This document shows positions 55,651-64,000 of a stretch of 64,000 nt of DNA, piece after piece. The DNA lies in NCBI RefSeq assembly GCF_000421705.1, contig NZ_ATXN01000006.1, forward strand, positions 62,001 through 126,000, in the 5' to 3' direction. The translations under genes and the position numbers were made by a program. Within the stretch, counting starts at the first letter, position 1, and each line of letters begins with the position of its first letter. Below the pieces are notes generated by a model. It searched no databases, was not told where the DNA came from, and saw nothing but the letters and a program-made list of their open reading frames with translations. The stretch is from Brevundimonas naejangsanensis DSM 23858 (GTDB lineage: Bacteria > Pseudomonadota > Alphaproteobacteria > Caulobacterales > Caulobacteraceae).

Positions 55651-56388
55651 TCAACCGGCAGCTGAGCCCTTCGGGGCGCCCTCGCGCACCGCCGACAGCA
55701 TCTTGTCTCCGAACAACACCGACCACTGCTCGGCCGTCAGCGTCATTTGACGCGCGGCGGCCGGATGATCAGCGGCGACGGCGCCGGCCGTCTTCACGGC
55801 CTCACGCGCGCCGACGCGGTCGAACCACGCCTTGAGCATCGGCCATTCGGCTATGTCCATATCGATGGCGCGACTGGCGCGCACCCAGGGCCAGCAGGCC
55901 ATGTCGGCGATCGAATATTCCTCGGCCAGATAGTCCGCCTGCGACAGCCGCGTCTCCAGCACGTCGAACAGGCGTCGCGCCTCGCGCGTGTAACGCTGGA
56001 CCGGATAGGCGTCCGGCTCGGGGCAATAGCGCAGGAAGTGGTGCGCCTGGCCATGCTGCGGCCCCAGGCTGGCCATCTGCCACATCAACCAGGTGACCGC
56101 CGTATGCCGCAGACGCGGCGCGTCAGGCAGAAACCGCCCGGCCTTCTCGGCGAGATACAGCAGGATGGCGCCCGACTCGAACAGGGCCAGCGGCTCTCCG
56201 CCTCCGATCGGCATGTGATCCACAAGGGCCGGCAGGCGACGGTTGGGGTTGATGGCGCCGAACTCCGGCGTCAGGTGCCGCCCTTCGAAAAGGTTGTATT
56301 TGATGACGCGGTGCTGAAGCCCCGTCTCGGCGAGCATGATCGCCACCTTGTGCCCGTTGGGCGTGTCGCATCCGTGCAGGTCGATCAA
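55651..56388 (-). CDS. Glutathione S-transferase family protein
   Basis: A 245-residue GST. The N-terminal thioredoxin-like domain reads LHGCDTPNGHKVAIMLAETG, INPNRRLPALVDH and the glutathione-site ESGAILLYLAEK; the C-terminal helical domain has LMWQMASLGPQHGQAHHF and YSIADMACWPWV. TPNGHKV and GPMxGQ-like features point to the Nu/YfcG-YghU type, which often acts as a disulfide reductase or dehalogenation/isomerisation enzyme. It is the last gene of the leftward ligase operon. Role in the pathway unknown. Confidence 0.88.
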   Translation of the reverse strand: MIDLHGCDTPNGHKVAIMLAETGLQHRVIKYNLFEGRHLTPEFGAINPNRRLPALVDHMPIGGGEPLALFESGAILLYLAEKAGRFLPDAPRLRHTAVTWLMWQMASLGPQHGQAHHFLRYCPEPDAYPVQRYTREARRLFDVLETRLSQADYLAEEYSIADMACWPWVRASRAIDMDIAEWPMLKAWFDRVGAREAVKTAGAVAADHPAAARQMTLTAEQWSVLFGDKMLSAVREGAPKGSAAG

Positions 56389-56436
56389 AGCCGGCCTCCG
56401 TGAGATTGGGGTGTGTGAGTGCGTAAGGGCGGATCG

Positions 56437-57969
56437 TCAGGCGATCTTCGCGTCCTTCCAGTATTCGTCGCGGATCAGCCGCTTGTAGAGCTTGCCCGTG
56501 TCGTGGCGGGGCAGTTCGCGCATGAAGTCGAACTGGCGCGGCAGCTTGATCCCTGACAGCGACTGCCGGGCCCAGGCGGACAGTTCCTCAGCGAAGGCCG
56601 GCGTGGCGTCGGCCCAGTCGGCCGGCTGGATCACCGCCACCACCCGCTCGCCCATCTCGGGGCAAGGCGCGCCGATCACGGCGGCGTCGGCCACCTGAGG
56701 GTGCTGGATCAGCAGGTTCTCGATCTCTTGCGGATAGATGTTCACCCCGCCCGAAATGATCATGAAGCTCTTGCGGTCGGTCAGGAACAGATAGCCGTCC
56801 TCGTCCAGCCGCCCGACATCGCCCAGAGTCGTCCAGCCGCGCGCGTCATAGGCGGTCGCCGTCTTGTCCGGGTCGTTGTGGTATTCGAACGGGTGGTCGC
56901 CCTGGAAATAGATGTTCCCGACCTCGCCCGGCGGCAGCTCATTGCCCTCATCGTCGCAGATATGGACTACGCAGAAATTGGCCTTGCCCACCGAGCCCGG
57001 CTTCTGCAGCCACTCGTGCGAGTTGATGATGGTCATGCCATTGCCCTCGGTCCCGGCGTAATATTCGACCAGGATCGGCCCCCACCAGTCGATCATCGCG
57101 TGCTTGACCGGCACGGGGCACGGCGCCGAGGCGTGAATGGCCAGCTTCAGCGTCGAGACGTCGTATCTGGCGCGCACCGCGTCCGGCAGTTTCAGGATGC
57201 GGATGAAGTGGGTCGGCACCCATTGGCTGTGGGTGACGCCGTGACGGTCAATCGCGGCCAGGGCTAGTTCGGCGTCGAACTTGTCCATCAGCACCACCGT
57301 GCCGCCCAGATGCTGCACCGCCATCGACCAGCGCAGGGGCGCGGCGTGATACAGCGGGGCCGGGCACAAATAGACGCTGGCCTCGTCCACGCCAAAGCGG
57401 GTCTTGGCCACCACGGTCGTCATCGGCATGGCGGCGATGTCGCCATCCACGGGCAGTTCCGGCCGGATGCCCTTGGGCCGCCCCGTGGTGCCGGAGGAAT
57501 AAAGCATCTCGCCGCCCGCCACTTCATCGGCGATGCGGGTCGCGGGGTGATCCGCGACCGCGTCCTCCCAGACGCGATAACCGGGCACGGCGCCGCCCAG
57601 CGAGAACAACATCAGGTCCGACAGACCCGCAGGCAGCGCCGCCGTGTGGGGCAAATCCGCGCCGGCGATCAGCACCTTGGCCCCGCAGTCTCGGGCAATG
57701 TAGTCGACCTCGGCCAGCGTCAGCCGCGACGACAGGGCGACGAAGTACAGCCCCGACCGCTGCGCCGCCCAGGCCAGGGTGAAATAGTCCGGCGTATTGT
57801 TCAGGCACACGGCGACGGCGTCGCCAGGCTTCAGGCCGAGGGACCGCAGCAGATGGGCCGCCCGGTTGGAGGCCTGTTCCAGTTCGCGGAAGGTCGTGAC
57901 CGTCCCTGTCCGGGTCATGATCAGGGCGGGCTTGTCGGGGGTGACGGCGGCGAAGTGGCTGGGATGCAT
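56437..57969 (-). CDS. Acyl-CoA synthetase (AMP-forming), first copy
   Basis: A 510-residue adenylate-forming ligase that would convert a carboxylic acid, ATP and CoA to an acyl-CoA. The P-loop YSSGTTGRPKG is at 157-167, the adenine site YYAGTEGNG near 300, the hinge region GWTTLGDVGRLDEDGYLFLTDR with DRK, and the catalytic Lys493 in DTGKLYKR. It starts MHPSHFAAVTPDKPALI and is close to medium-chain or aryl-acyl CoA ligases. Eight bases from the next ligase. Substrate unknown. Confidence 0.9.
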   Translation of the reverse strand: MHPSHFAAVTPDKPALIMTRTGTVTTFRELEQASNRAAHLLRSLGLKPGDAVAVCLNNTPDYFTLAWAAQRSGLYFVALSSRLTLAEVDYIARDCGAKVLIAGADLPHTAALPAGLSDLMLFSLGGAVPGYRVWEDAVADHPATRIADEVAGGEMLYSSGTTGRPKGIRPELPVDGDIAAMPMTTVVAKTRFGVDEASVYLCPAPLYHAAPLRWSMAVQHLGGTVVLMDKFDAELALAAIDRHGVTHSQWVPTHFIRILKLPDAVRARYDVSTLKLAIHASAPCPVPVKHAMIDWWGPILVEYYAGTEGNGMTIINSHEWLQKPGSVGKANFCVVHICDDEGNELPPGEVGNIYFQGDHPFEYHNDPDKTATAYDARGWTTLGDVGRLDEDGYLFLTDRKSFMIISGGVNIYPQEIENLLIQHPQVADAAVIGAPCPEMGERVVAVIQPADWADATPAFAEELSAWARQSLSGIKLPRQFDFMRELPRHDTGKLYKRLIRDEYWKDAKIA

Positions 57970-57977
57970 GGAACTGC

Positions 57978-59600
57978 TCAGTTGACGTTGCGCGCGCGCC
58001 CGACCCAGTAGGGCTGGCGCAGGATGTGTTTCAGGACCTTGCCCGTGACGTTGCGCGGCAGGGTCGCGACGACCTCGACCGAGCGCGGGACCTTGAAGCC
58101 GGCGAGGCTTTGGCGGCAGGCGTCGCGCAGGGCCTCTTCGCTGCTCGTCTGGCCGGGGCGCAGCACCACCAGCGCCTTGACCGCCTCGCCCCAGCGGTCG
58201 TCGGGCACGCCGATCACGGCGGCCTCGGCCACGGCCGGATGCTCGAGCAAGGCGCGCTCGACCTCAGCGGCATAGACATTCTCGCCACCGGTCACGATCA
58301 TGTCCTTGATGCGGTCGCGAATATAGAGATAGCCCTCGGCGTCCAGGCAGCCCGCGTCGCCGCTGCGGAACCAGCCGTCGGCGTCCAGCGTCGCCCGCGT
58401 TTCGTCCTCGGCGCGCCAATAGCCCAGCATGATCCCCGCCGCGCGAATGGCGATCTCGCCCGTCTCGCCCGGCGCCAGACGCTCGCCCTCCGGCGACAGG
58501 ATGGCCAGTTCGACGCCAGGAAAGGCCCGCCCAGTGGAGGCCAGGCGCGGATGGTCAGGATCGGCGTGGTCCGCCGGCGTCAGGCCGACCACGGCGCCCG
58601 TCGTCTCGGTCAGCCCATAAACCTGCATGAAGTCGCAGCCGATGACGCGTACGGCCTCGCGCAACAGCGGCGCGGGGATGGGCGAGGCGCCGTAGATGAT
58701 CTGGCGCACGCGCGAGAAATCGACCTCGTGCACGCGCGGATCGTTCAGCAGGATCTGCAGGGCGGCGGGCACGACGAACAAGATCGTCGCCTGCTGCTGC
58801 TCGATGTCGCGCAGCAGGGCGGCGGGATCGAACTCTTTCAGGATGGCGTTGCGCGCGCCCCAGACCATGGCGTTCAGCGGCCCGACCGCCCCGCCGACGT
58901 GGCCCACCGGCATGGCCGCCAGGTTGACATCGTCGGGGGTGAAGATTTCCCAGGCCGCGCCCGCCTCGGCGTTGATCCGGCGCTGGGCCAGGATGTTGCG
59001 ATGGCTGACCAGCACGCCTTTGGGCCGCCCGGTCGTGCCTGAGGTATAGACCTGAAGCACCGCCGCCGCCTCATCGACCGCTTCCCCACCGGTCAGGTCG
59101 CCCGCCCCGTCGCGCCACAGATCATAGGTCACGCGGCCCGGCGCACCGCCTTCGACGGCGACGACATGGCGAACGTCGGGCGCCGAGGCCAGGGCCGCGT
59201 CCAGCAGCGCCGCCTCCTCCGGCCCGACGAAGACCGCCTGCACTCCTGCGTGGTTCAGGATGAAGCCGACCTCGTCAGCGCTGAGCCGCCAGCCGATCGG
59301 CGTCATGACCACGCCCAGCCGCGCCGCGCCCAGCAAAATCTCGTAGAAGCGATCGCTGTTGCGGCCCAGCCAGGCGATGCGGTCGCCGGCCTTCAGCCCC
59401 CAGGCGAACAGGCCCGCCGCCACAGCGCCGGCGCGGTGCTCCAGTTCGGCAAAGGTCTGGTCCCGCCCCTCGAAGCTCAGGGCGATGCGGTCGGGACGCG
59501 CCGCCGCGTGATGCGTCAGCATCTGGTCCAGGGTGTCGAAATGGGGCGGCGCGCGCCCCTGCTCGCTTGAGATCGTCTCGATCTGGATCGTCTCGATCAT
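57978..59600 (-). CDS. Acyl-CoA synthetase (AMP-forming), second copy
   Basis: A 540-residue adenylate-forming ligase, clearly different from its neighbour. Features are YTSGTTGRPKGVLVSHRNIL, the adenine site QVYGLTETTG, the hinge GWFRSGDAGCLDAEGYLYIRDR and the catalytic Lys521 in NVTGKVLKH. The FDTLDQMLTHHAAARPDRIALSFEGR start is typical of fatty or aryl-acid ligases. Two different ligases in one operon suggest that either two acids, or an acid and a later intermediate, are activated. Separated from azoR by 35 bases. Confidence 0.9.
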   Translation of the reverse strand: MIETIQIETISSEQGRAPPHFDTLDQMLTHHAAARPDRIALSFEGRDQTFAELEHRAGAVAAGLFAWGLKAGDRIAWLGRNSDRFYEILLGAARLGVVMTPIGWRLSADEVGFILNHAGVQAVFVGPEEAALLDAALASAPDVRHVVAVEGGAPGRVTYDLWRDGAGDLTGGEAVDEAAAVLQVYTSGTTGRPKGVLVSHRNILAQRRINAEAGAAWEIFTPDDVNLAAMPVGHVGGAVGPLNAMVWGARNAILKEFDPAALLRDIEQQQATILFVVPAALQILLNDPRVHEVDFSRVRQIIYGASPIPAPLLREAVRVIGCDFMQVYGLTETTGAVVGLTPADHADPDHPRLASTGRAFPGVELAILSPEGERLAPGETGEIAIRAAGIMLGYWRAEDETRATLDADGWFRSGDAGCLDAEGYLYIRDRIKDMIVTGGENVYAAEVERALLEHPAVAEAAVIGVPDDRWGEAVKALVVLRPGQTSSEEALRDACRQSLAGFKVPRSVEVVATLPRNVTGKVLKHILRQPYWVGRARNVN

Positions 59601-59635
59601 GCGGCTCCCTCCCCAAGGCTGCGCGATGGCGGTGC

Positions 59636-60253
59636 TCAGAAGATGCGGGCCGCCGCGTCCGTCTGGGCGTCGAAGCTGCGGACGTAGGCTTCGCGCGCCT
59701 CCGCCCCCGGCCGGGTCGTCGCGGGAACGACCAGGGCGCGGATGTCACGGATGCCGATGGTCTCGAAGATGTGCTTCAGATAGGGCAGCTGGAAATCGAC
59801 ATAGTCGCCCGCCATCGTCGACGACCGCGTCAGGATCATCTGCATGGGCCGGTTTCGCAGCAGCCCGACATGACGCATCTCGTCGGCCTTGTAGCCGAAG
59901 GTCACGCGCGGCTGGACGATGATGTCGAGGTAGAGCTTCAGCGCCCAGGGGATGCTGTAATTCCACATGGGGCAGGACAGCAGGATGCGGTCGGCGCGAT
60001 CCAGCCGGGCCACGGCGTCGGTGACGATGCGCCAGGCGTCGTCGGCCTCGGGCGAGACCGCCTCACCGAAGATGGGCGCGAATTTGCGAAAGGCGTGCTC
60101 GGCCTCGAAGCGCGGCAGGTCCTCTTCGAACAGGGCCAGGGTGTCGATCTCTTCATCCGGGTTCTGTTCCCGCCAGGTCGCGATGAAGCGATCCGCCAGC
60201 GACCGCGACGCCGACCTTTCCCCCTTCGGGCTGGCCACGATATGAAGCAGCAT
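59636..60253 (-). CDS. AzoR-type FMN-dependent NADH oxidoreductase
   Basis: A 205-residue flavodoxin-fold enzyme. The start at 60253 (MLLHIVASPKGERSASRSL) has GGGAG seven bases upstream and begins at the first beta strand; a longer frame to 60295 is less likely. The FMN-site block PMWNYSIPWALKLYLDIIVQPRVTFGY is the AzoR signature. The family reduces flavins, quinones and azo compounds with NADH. In this island it may supply reduced flavin to the acyl-CoA-dehydrogenase-fold monooxygenase; that pairing is inference. First gene of the leftward operon, behind the shared operator. Confidence 0.88.
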   Translation of the reverse strand: MLLHIVASPKGERSASRSLADRFIATWREQNPDEEIDTLALFEEDLPRFEAEHAFRKFAPIFGEAVSPEADDAWRIVTDAVARLDRADRILLSCPMWNYSIPWALKLYLDIIVQPRVTFGYKADEMRHVGLLRNRPMQMILTRSSTMAGDYVDFQLPYLKHIFETIGIRDIRALVVPATTRPGAEAREAYVRSFDAQTDAAARIF

Positions 60254-60306
60254 GATGTCTCCCGATGCGTCGGCTGCAGCCGATCTCTCGCTCATCTGGC
60301 CAAGAG

Positions 60307-60329
60307 TTTTGTCAATTTATTTGGCAATC
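60307..60329. promoter_or_regulatory. Operator-like palindrome between azoR and the CoA-transferase gene
   Basis: TTTTGTCA-ATTTATT-TGGCAATC has the same first half, the same seven-base centre and most of the second half of the palindrome at 50277-50299. It lies in the divergent promoter region, 54 bases from azoR and about 84 from the CoA-transferase GTG. A weaker relative (GATTGTAA-N7-TGACGTTA) is at 60376-60398. Confidence 0.6.
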
Positions 60330-60412
60330 ACAAGCCCTGAAGCCGCCGTTGACTTTCGACCGTCACCTCGCCAGTGATTGTAAGATTAATTGACGTTATG
60401 GAGAATGCCCTC

Positions 60413-61570
60413 GTGACCAGCCAACCGGTGAACGGCCCTCTGCACGGGCTGAAGGTCGTCGAGATGGGCCAACTGATCGCCGGTCCCTTCTGCGGCCAGT
60501 TGCTGGGCGACATGGGCGCCGAGGTGATCAAGCTAGAAGCGCCGGGCGTCGGCGACCCGATGCGGCACTGGGGCCAGGGGAAGACGCCGACCTGGTGGCG
60601 CGTCATCGCTCGCAACAAATACTCCGTCGCGGTCGACCTGCGTGCGGCCGAGGGCCAGCAGACGGCGCGCGACCTGATCGCCCAGGCCGATATCCTGATC
60701 GAGAACTTCCGTCCCGGCACGCTGGAGAAATGGGGCCTGGCCCCGGCCGATCTGATGGAGGCCAACCCGCGTCTGATCGTGGTGCGGGTCTCCGGCTATG
60801 GCCAGTCTGGTCCCTATTCCTCGCGCGCCGGCTTCGGCGGCATCGGCGAGGCCATGGGCGGCTGGCGCGGCATCGTCGGCGAACCGGATCGCGCCCCGTC
60901 GCGCATGGGGGTGTCGATCGGCGACACTCTGGCCGCCACCTACGGCTGCATGGGCGCCCTGGCGGCGCTGCAGCACCGCGAGCGCACCGGCCAGGGTCAG
61001 GTGGTCGACAGCTCCCTGTATGAAAGCGTGCTGCAGGTCATGGAGAGCATGATCCCTGAATACGCCGTCAACGGGCACAAACGCACGCGCACCGGTTCGC
61101 TCCTGCCCAAGATCGCGCCGTCGAACGTCTATCCCTGCGCCGACGGCGAATATCTGATCGGCGCCAATCAGGACGCGGTCTTCGCCCGCCTGTGCGACGC
61201 CATGGGCCGCCCTGAACTGGCGATCGACGCCCGCTACGCCACCCATCTGGCGCGCGGCGAGCATCAGAGCGAGTTGGACGCGCTGATCGGCGAATGGACC
61301 GCGACCCTGACGGTGCAGGCCCTGGAAGACCTGATGATCGAACACGCCGTTCCGGCCGGCCGCGTCTTCGACGCCGAGGACATGATGGCCGATCCGCATT
61401 TCGCGGCTCGCGAAGCCATCATCGAGGTCGATGACCCCGTCCTGGGCAAGGTGCCGATGCAGGGCGTCTTCCCCAAGCTGTCGGCCACGCCGGGCTCCGT
61501 GCGCCGCCCCGCCCCGCTGGAGGTCGGTCAAGACACGGCAGACGTCCTGCAACGCTGGCTCGGCGTCTGA
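60413..61570 (+). CDS. CaiB/BaiF family CoA-transferase
   Basis: A 385-residue class III CoA-transferase, moving CoA between an acyl-CoA and a free acid. The start is GTG 60413 because GGAG lies nine bases upstream; an in-frame ATG at 60398 lacks a site and would overlap a regulatory sequence. Family blocks: LHGLKVVEMGQLIAGPFCGQLLGDMGAEVIKLE, NKYSVAVDLR, ENFRPGTLEKWGL, the catalytic Asp199 in GQVVDSSLYES and a C-terminal DPVLGKVPMQG. It is divergent from azoR and faces the leu genes tail to tail. Substrate unknown. Confidence 0.88.
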   Translation: MTSQPVNGPLHGLKVVEMGQLIAGPFCGQLLGDMGAEVIKLEAPGVGDPMRHWGQGKTPTWWRVIARNKYSVAVDLRAAEGQQTARDLIAQADILIENFRPGTLEKWGLAPADLMEANPRLIVVRVSGYGQSGPYSSRAGFGGIGEAMGGWRGIVGEPDRAPSRMGVSIGDTLAATYGCMGALAALQHRERTGQGQVVDSSLYESVLQVMESMIPEYAVNGHKRTRTGSLLPKIAPSNVYPCADGEYLIGANQDAVFARLCDAMGRPELAIDARYATHLARGEHQSELDALIGEWTATLTVQALEDLMIEHAVPAGRVFDAEDMMADPHFAAREAIIEVDDPVLGKVPMQGVFPKLSATPGSVRRPAPLEVGQDTADVLQRWLGV

Positions 61571-61597
61571 CACGCAGCGCCGGTCCGACGGATAGTT

Positions 61598-62209
61598 CTA
61601 GACAGCGCCCAGATGCGGCGCCGCATAGCCGATGCGCGCCTCAAAGCGCTCGATCTCAGCCATCCGCGCCAGGGCGACATCAATCTCGTCCTTGCCTTCC
61701 AGCAGCTTGACCTTGTCGGCCGCGCCGATGTCGAACGACCAGACTCGCCCGCCCGCCGTCACCGTCTGATCCGGCAGGCTGATGCTGAAAAGCGCCGTCG
61801 CCGGATGGCGCGCCAGGTCCATCAGCGCCAGGCAGTCGGCCTCCGGCAGGATCAGCGACAGAACGCCGTTCTTCATGCAGTTGTTGCGGAAGATGTCGGC
61901 GAAGCTGGGGGCGATGACGCAGCGGATGCCGAAATCCGCCAAGGCCCAGGGCGCGTGCTCGCGGCTGGAGCCGCAGCCGAAATTATCCAGCGCGATCAGC
62001 ACCCCCGCCCGGTCCCACGGCGACTGATTCAGAACGAAGTCCGAACGCGGCCGATCATCCGCGTCGAACCGCAAGGGATGCAGCAGGATGCGCCCCAGCC
62101 CGGCCCGCGTCACGCCCTTCAGAAAACGGCCTGGGACCAGTTTATCGGTGTCGATATTGGCGATGGACAGGGCCGCCGCGACGGCGTCCAGGGTGACGAA
62201 AGGCTGCAT
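61598..62209 (-). CDS. leuD: Isopropylmalate isomerase small subunit (LeuD) or paralogue
   Basis: A 203-residue small subunit of an aconitase-type hydro-lyase. ATG 62209 begins [32 protein letters not shown], with the upstream leuC stop overlapping (TGATG). Conserved parts: NFGCGSSREHAPWAL and the FADIFRNNCMKNGVL region. Partner of the leuC next to it. In the leucine pathway it would isomerise 2- and 3-isopropylmalate; because it lies in a catabolic island beside CoA-pathway genes, a related dicarboxylate is also possible. Confidence 0.85.
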   Translation of the reverse strand: MQPFVTLDAVAAALSIANIDTDKLVPGRFLKGVTRAGLGRILLHPLRFDADDRPRSDFVLNQSPWDRAGVLIALDNFGCGSSREHAPWALADFGIRCVIAPSFADIFRNNCMKNGVLSLILPEADCLALMDLARHPATALFSISLPDQTVTAGGRVWSFDIGAADKVKLLEGKDEIDVALARMAEIERFEARIGYAAPHLGAV

Positions 62210-63615
62210 CAGACAAGGCTCCGGACATCGACCAGCCGTCCCGCCACAGCCGCAGCGGCGGCCATCGACGGCGACACCAGATGGGTGCGGCCGCCCGGTC
62301 CTTGACGGCCCTCGAAATTGCGGTTGGAGGTCGAGGCGCAACGCTCGCCCGGCGACAGCCTGTCGGGGTTCATGCCCAGGCACATGGAGCAACCCGGTTC
62401 GCGCCACTCGAAACCTGCATCGATGAATACCCGATCCAGCCCCTCGGCCTCGGCCGCCGCCTTGACGTGACCGGAGCCCGGCACGACCAGGGCGCGCACG
62501 CCCTCGGCGACATGACGGCCGCGCGCGACGGCGGCGGCGGCGCGCAGATCCTCAAGCCGGCCGTTGGTGCAGCTGCCGATGAAGACGGTGTCGATGGACA
62601 GACCGTCCAGAGGCTGATCCGGCGACAGCCCCATATAGGCCAGCATCTGTTCGACCTGGGCGCGCCGCCCGACGTCGCTCAGGGCGCTCAGGTCGGGGGT
62701 CCGGCCGCCAATGGTCGTCACCGCCTCGGGACTGCTGCCCCATGTGACCATCGGCTCGACGGCGGCGGCGTCGATGCGCACCACCTGGTCGTAGGTCGCG
62801 CCCGGATCGCTGGCCAGGGTACGCCAGTCGGCGACCGCCGCCTCGAAGGCCGCGCCTCGCGGCGCATGGGGGCGGCCTTTCAGCCAGGCGAAGGTCGTCT
62901 CGTCCGGGGCGATCAGGCCGGCGCGGGCGCCCGCCTCGATCGACATGTTGCAGACGGTCATCCGCCCCGCCATGTCCAGGTCGCGGATGGCCTGACCGGC
63001 GTATTCGATGATGAAGCCGGTCGCCCCATTGGCGCCGATCCGGCCGATGATCGCCAGAACCAGATCCTTGGACGTGACCCCGAAACCGAGCGCCCCCTCC
63101 ACCTCGATCAGCATCGATCTGGCGCGCTTCTGCACCAGGGTCTGGGTCGCCAGAACATGTTCGACCTCGGAGGTGCCGATGCCGAAGGCCAGGGCGCCGA
63201 AGGCTCCGTGGGTGGCGGTGTGGCTGTCGCCGCAGACGATGGTCATGCCCGGCAGAGTCAGCCCCTGTTCCGGCCCGACGACGTGGACGATGCCCTGGTC
63301 GATGCTATCCAACGGAATCCACGGCAGGCCGAACTCGGCGGCGTTGGTCTGCAACTGCTCGATCTGCGCCCGGCTTTCGGGATCGAGGATTCCGGCAGCC
63401 CGGTTCAGGGTCGGAACATTGTGGTCGGCCATGGTCAGGGTTTGGTATGGCGCATGAACGCCAATGCCGCGCTGACGCAGGCCCTCGAAGGCCTGGGGGC
63501 TGGTGACTTCGTGGACCAGATGGAAGTCGACATACATCAGCATGTCGCCGCCGCCGAGGTCGGCGACCTGGTGCCGGTCGTATATCTTGTCCAGCAGGGT
63601 GCGGGGCTGAGTCAT
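62209..63615 (-). CDS. leuC: Isopropylmalate isomerase large subunit (LeuC) or paralogue
   Basis: A 468-residue large subunit of an aconitase-family dehydratase, cytoplasmic. The start at 63615 has GAGGAG. The [4Fe-4S] ligands are Cys349 (IGSCTNGR), Cys409 and Cys412 (CSMCLGMN). [34 protein letters not shown] and [17 protein letters not shown] match LeuC proteins closely. Full length. It is ten bases downstream of an enoyl-CoA hydratase gene and directly followed by leuD, so the three form an operon, which is not the usual leuA/leuB setting; other dicarboxylate substrates remain possible. Confidence 0.88.
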   Translation of the reverse strand: MTQPRTLLDKIYDRHQVADLGGGDMLMYVDFHLVHEVTSPQAFEGLRQRGIGVHAPYQTLTMADHNVPTLNRAAGILDPESRAQIEQLQTNAAEFGLPWIPLDSIDQGIVHVVGPEQGLTLPGMTIVCGDSHTATHGAFGALAFGIGTSEVEHVLATQTLVQKRARSMLIEVEGALGFGVTSKDLVLAIIGRIGANGATGFIIEYAGQAIRDLDMAGRMTVCNMSIEAGARAGLIAPDETTFAWLKGRPHAPRGAAFEAAVADWRTLASDPGATYDQVVRIDAAAVEPMVTWGSSPEAVTTIGGRTPDLSALSDVGRRAQVEQMLAYMGLSPDQPLDGLSIDTVFIGSCTNGRLEDLRAAAAVARGRHVAEGVRALVVPGSGHVKAAAEAEGLDRVFIDAGFEWREPGCSMCLGMNPDRLSPGERCASTSNRNFEGRQGPGGRTHLVSPSMAAAAAVAGRLVDVRSLV

Positions 63616-63625
63616 CGCGATCTCC

Positions 63626-64000
63626 TCAGCGGCCGGTGAACTGGGCCGGATGTCGGGCGATGAAGGCGGCGGCGCCTTCGCGGAAATCGGCGGTGCGGCC
63701 CGCCTGGCCCTGCGCCTGCCGCTCGACGTCGAGGGCCCGGGCGAAATCGAGGTCCAGCGCCGCGCGCGCGGTGCGGCGGAGGGCAGCGTAGGCCAGGGTC
63801 GGTCCAGCCGCCAGCCGTTCCAGCAGGGCCTCGGCCTCGCCCTCCAGCGCCTCAGGCTCAACCGCCTTCCAGGCCAGACCCCAGTCAACGGCCTGATCCG
63901 CCGTGATGCGCTCGCCCGTCATCATCAGGCTCATCGCCCGGTGCCAGCCCAGGGTGCGCGGCAACAGCCAGCTGGCCCCGCCGTCGGGGGCCAGCCCCAC
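63626..64000 (-). CDS. Enoyl-CoA hydratase/isomerase, C-terminal part
   Basis: The frame runs off the right edge of the window, so the N-terminus and oxyanion-hole half are missing; the GTG at 63998-64000 is internal. The 125 visible residues start with [22 protein letters not shown], typical of the active-site region of crotonase enzymes, then [20 protein letters not shown] and a C-terminal helix ending [13 protein letters not shown]. The GLxPDGG form is found in PaaG-like isomerases and enoyl-CoA hydratases. It leads into leuC ten bases later and presumably acts on a CoA ester of the island's pathway. Confidence 0.85.
   Translation of the reverse strand: MGLAPDGGASWLLPRTLGWHRAMSLMMTGERITADQAVDWGLAWKAVEPEALEGEAEALLERLAAGPTLAYAALRRTARAALDLDFARALDVERQAQGQAGRTADFREGAAAFIARHPAQFTGR

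Overview
The window reads as a chromosomal segment of a high-GC alphaproteobacterium of the Caulobacterales, most like Brevundimonas or Caulobacter. The evidence is the complete mraZ-to-murG division and wall cluster, a CtrA-type box and a sigma-54 promoter facing fliL and flgF, a GTTC-N7-GTTC LexA-type box, TonB-dependent uptake and the flagellar genes DUF6468/motE-like/fliM/fliL. The genus is inferred from these traits; no 16S gene is present.

Layout. 1-8.9 kb: end of a glycoside hydrolase, mutY, a DUF721/DciA-like gene, two tandem DsbA-like thiol oxidoreductases, smc, a WecG/TagA glycosyltransferase and a small unknown gene. 8.9-21.6 kb (minus strand): an MscS channel gene, then the dcw cluster read from right to left (mraZ, rsmH, ftsL, ftsI, murE, murF, mraY, murD, ftsW, murG), whose genes mostly overlap by 4 bases. 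murD carries an in-frame palindromic repeat. The mraZ promoter overlaps four 10-bp-spaced TGGG repeats. 22.0-32.3 kb: RNase P RNA, an amidase, sppA, a SIMPL protein, a CAU tRNA (probably tRNA-Ile2), rnhB, an orphan D12-class adenine methyltransferase behind pyk, and a PafA/PhoK-like phosphatase. 32.2-36.5 kb: a sodium:solute symporter with a 43-residue membrane partner, an AT-rich intergenic stretch, tRNA-Leu(UAA), an M28 peptidase and a DUF3297 protein. 36.5-43.1 kb: two divergent flagellar operons (fliL-fliM-DUF6468-motE-like leftward; flgF-flgG-flgA-flgH rightward). 43.2-47.6 kb: three tandem paralogous exported proteins, a DUF885 peptidase, a YjbR protein and msrA.

47.7-50.3 kb: tRNA-Ser(GGA) followed by an integrase with all catalytic residues and decayed mobile DNA (a serine-recombinase tail joined to a GHKL-ATPase remnant). 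50.3-64 kb: what looks like an accessory catabolic island. A rightward operon holds a TonB receptor, an acyl-CoA-dehydrogenase-fold flavin monooxygenase, a SnoaL-like protein and an MFS transporter. A leftward operon holds an AzoR-type flavin reductase, two acyl-CoA ligases and a GST. There is also a CaiB/BaiF CoA-transferase, and leuC/leuD paralogues with an enoyl-CoA hydratase. Two similar operator-like palindromes (TTTTGTCA-N7-TG[A/G]CAA) lie at the two separate promoter regions, which suggests one regulator outside the window controls the whole island. Its substrate cannot be read from the sequence.

Palindromic repeats with CCCTCTCCC/GGGAGAGGG-type or CTCCCCAT/ATGGGGAG-type stems occur between genes at six or more places, and once inside murD.
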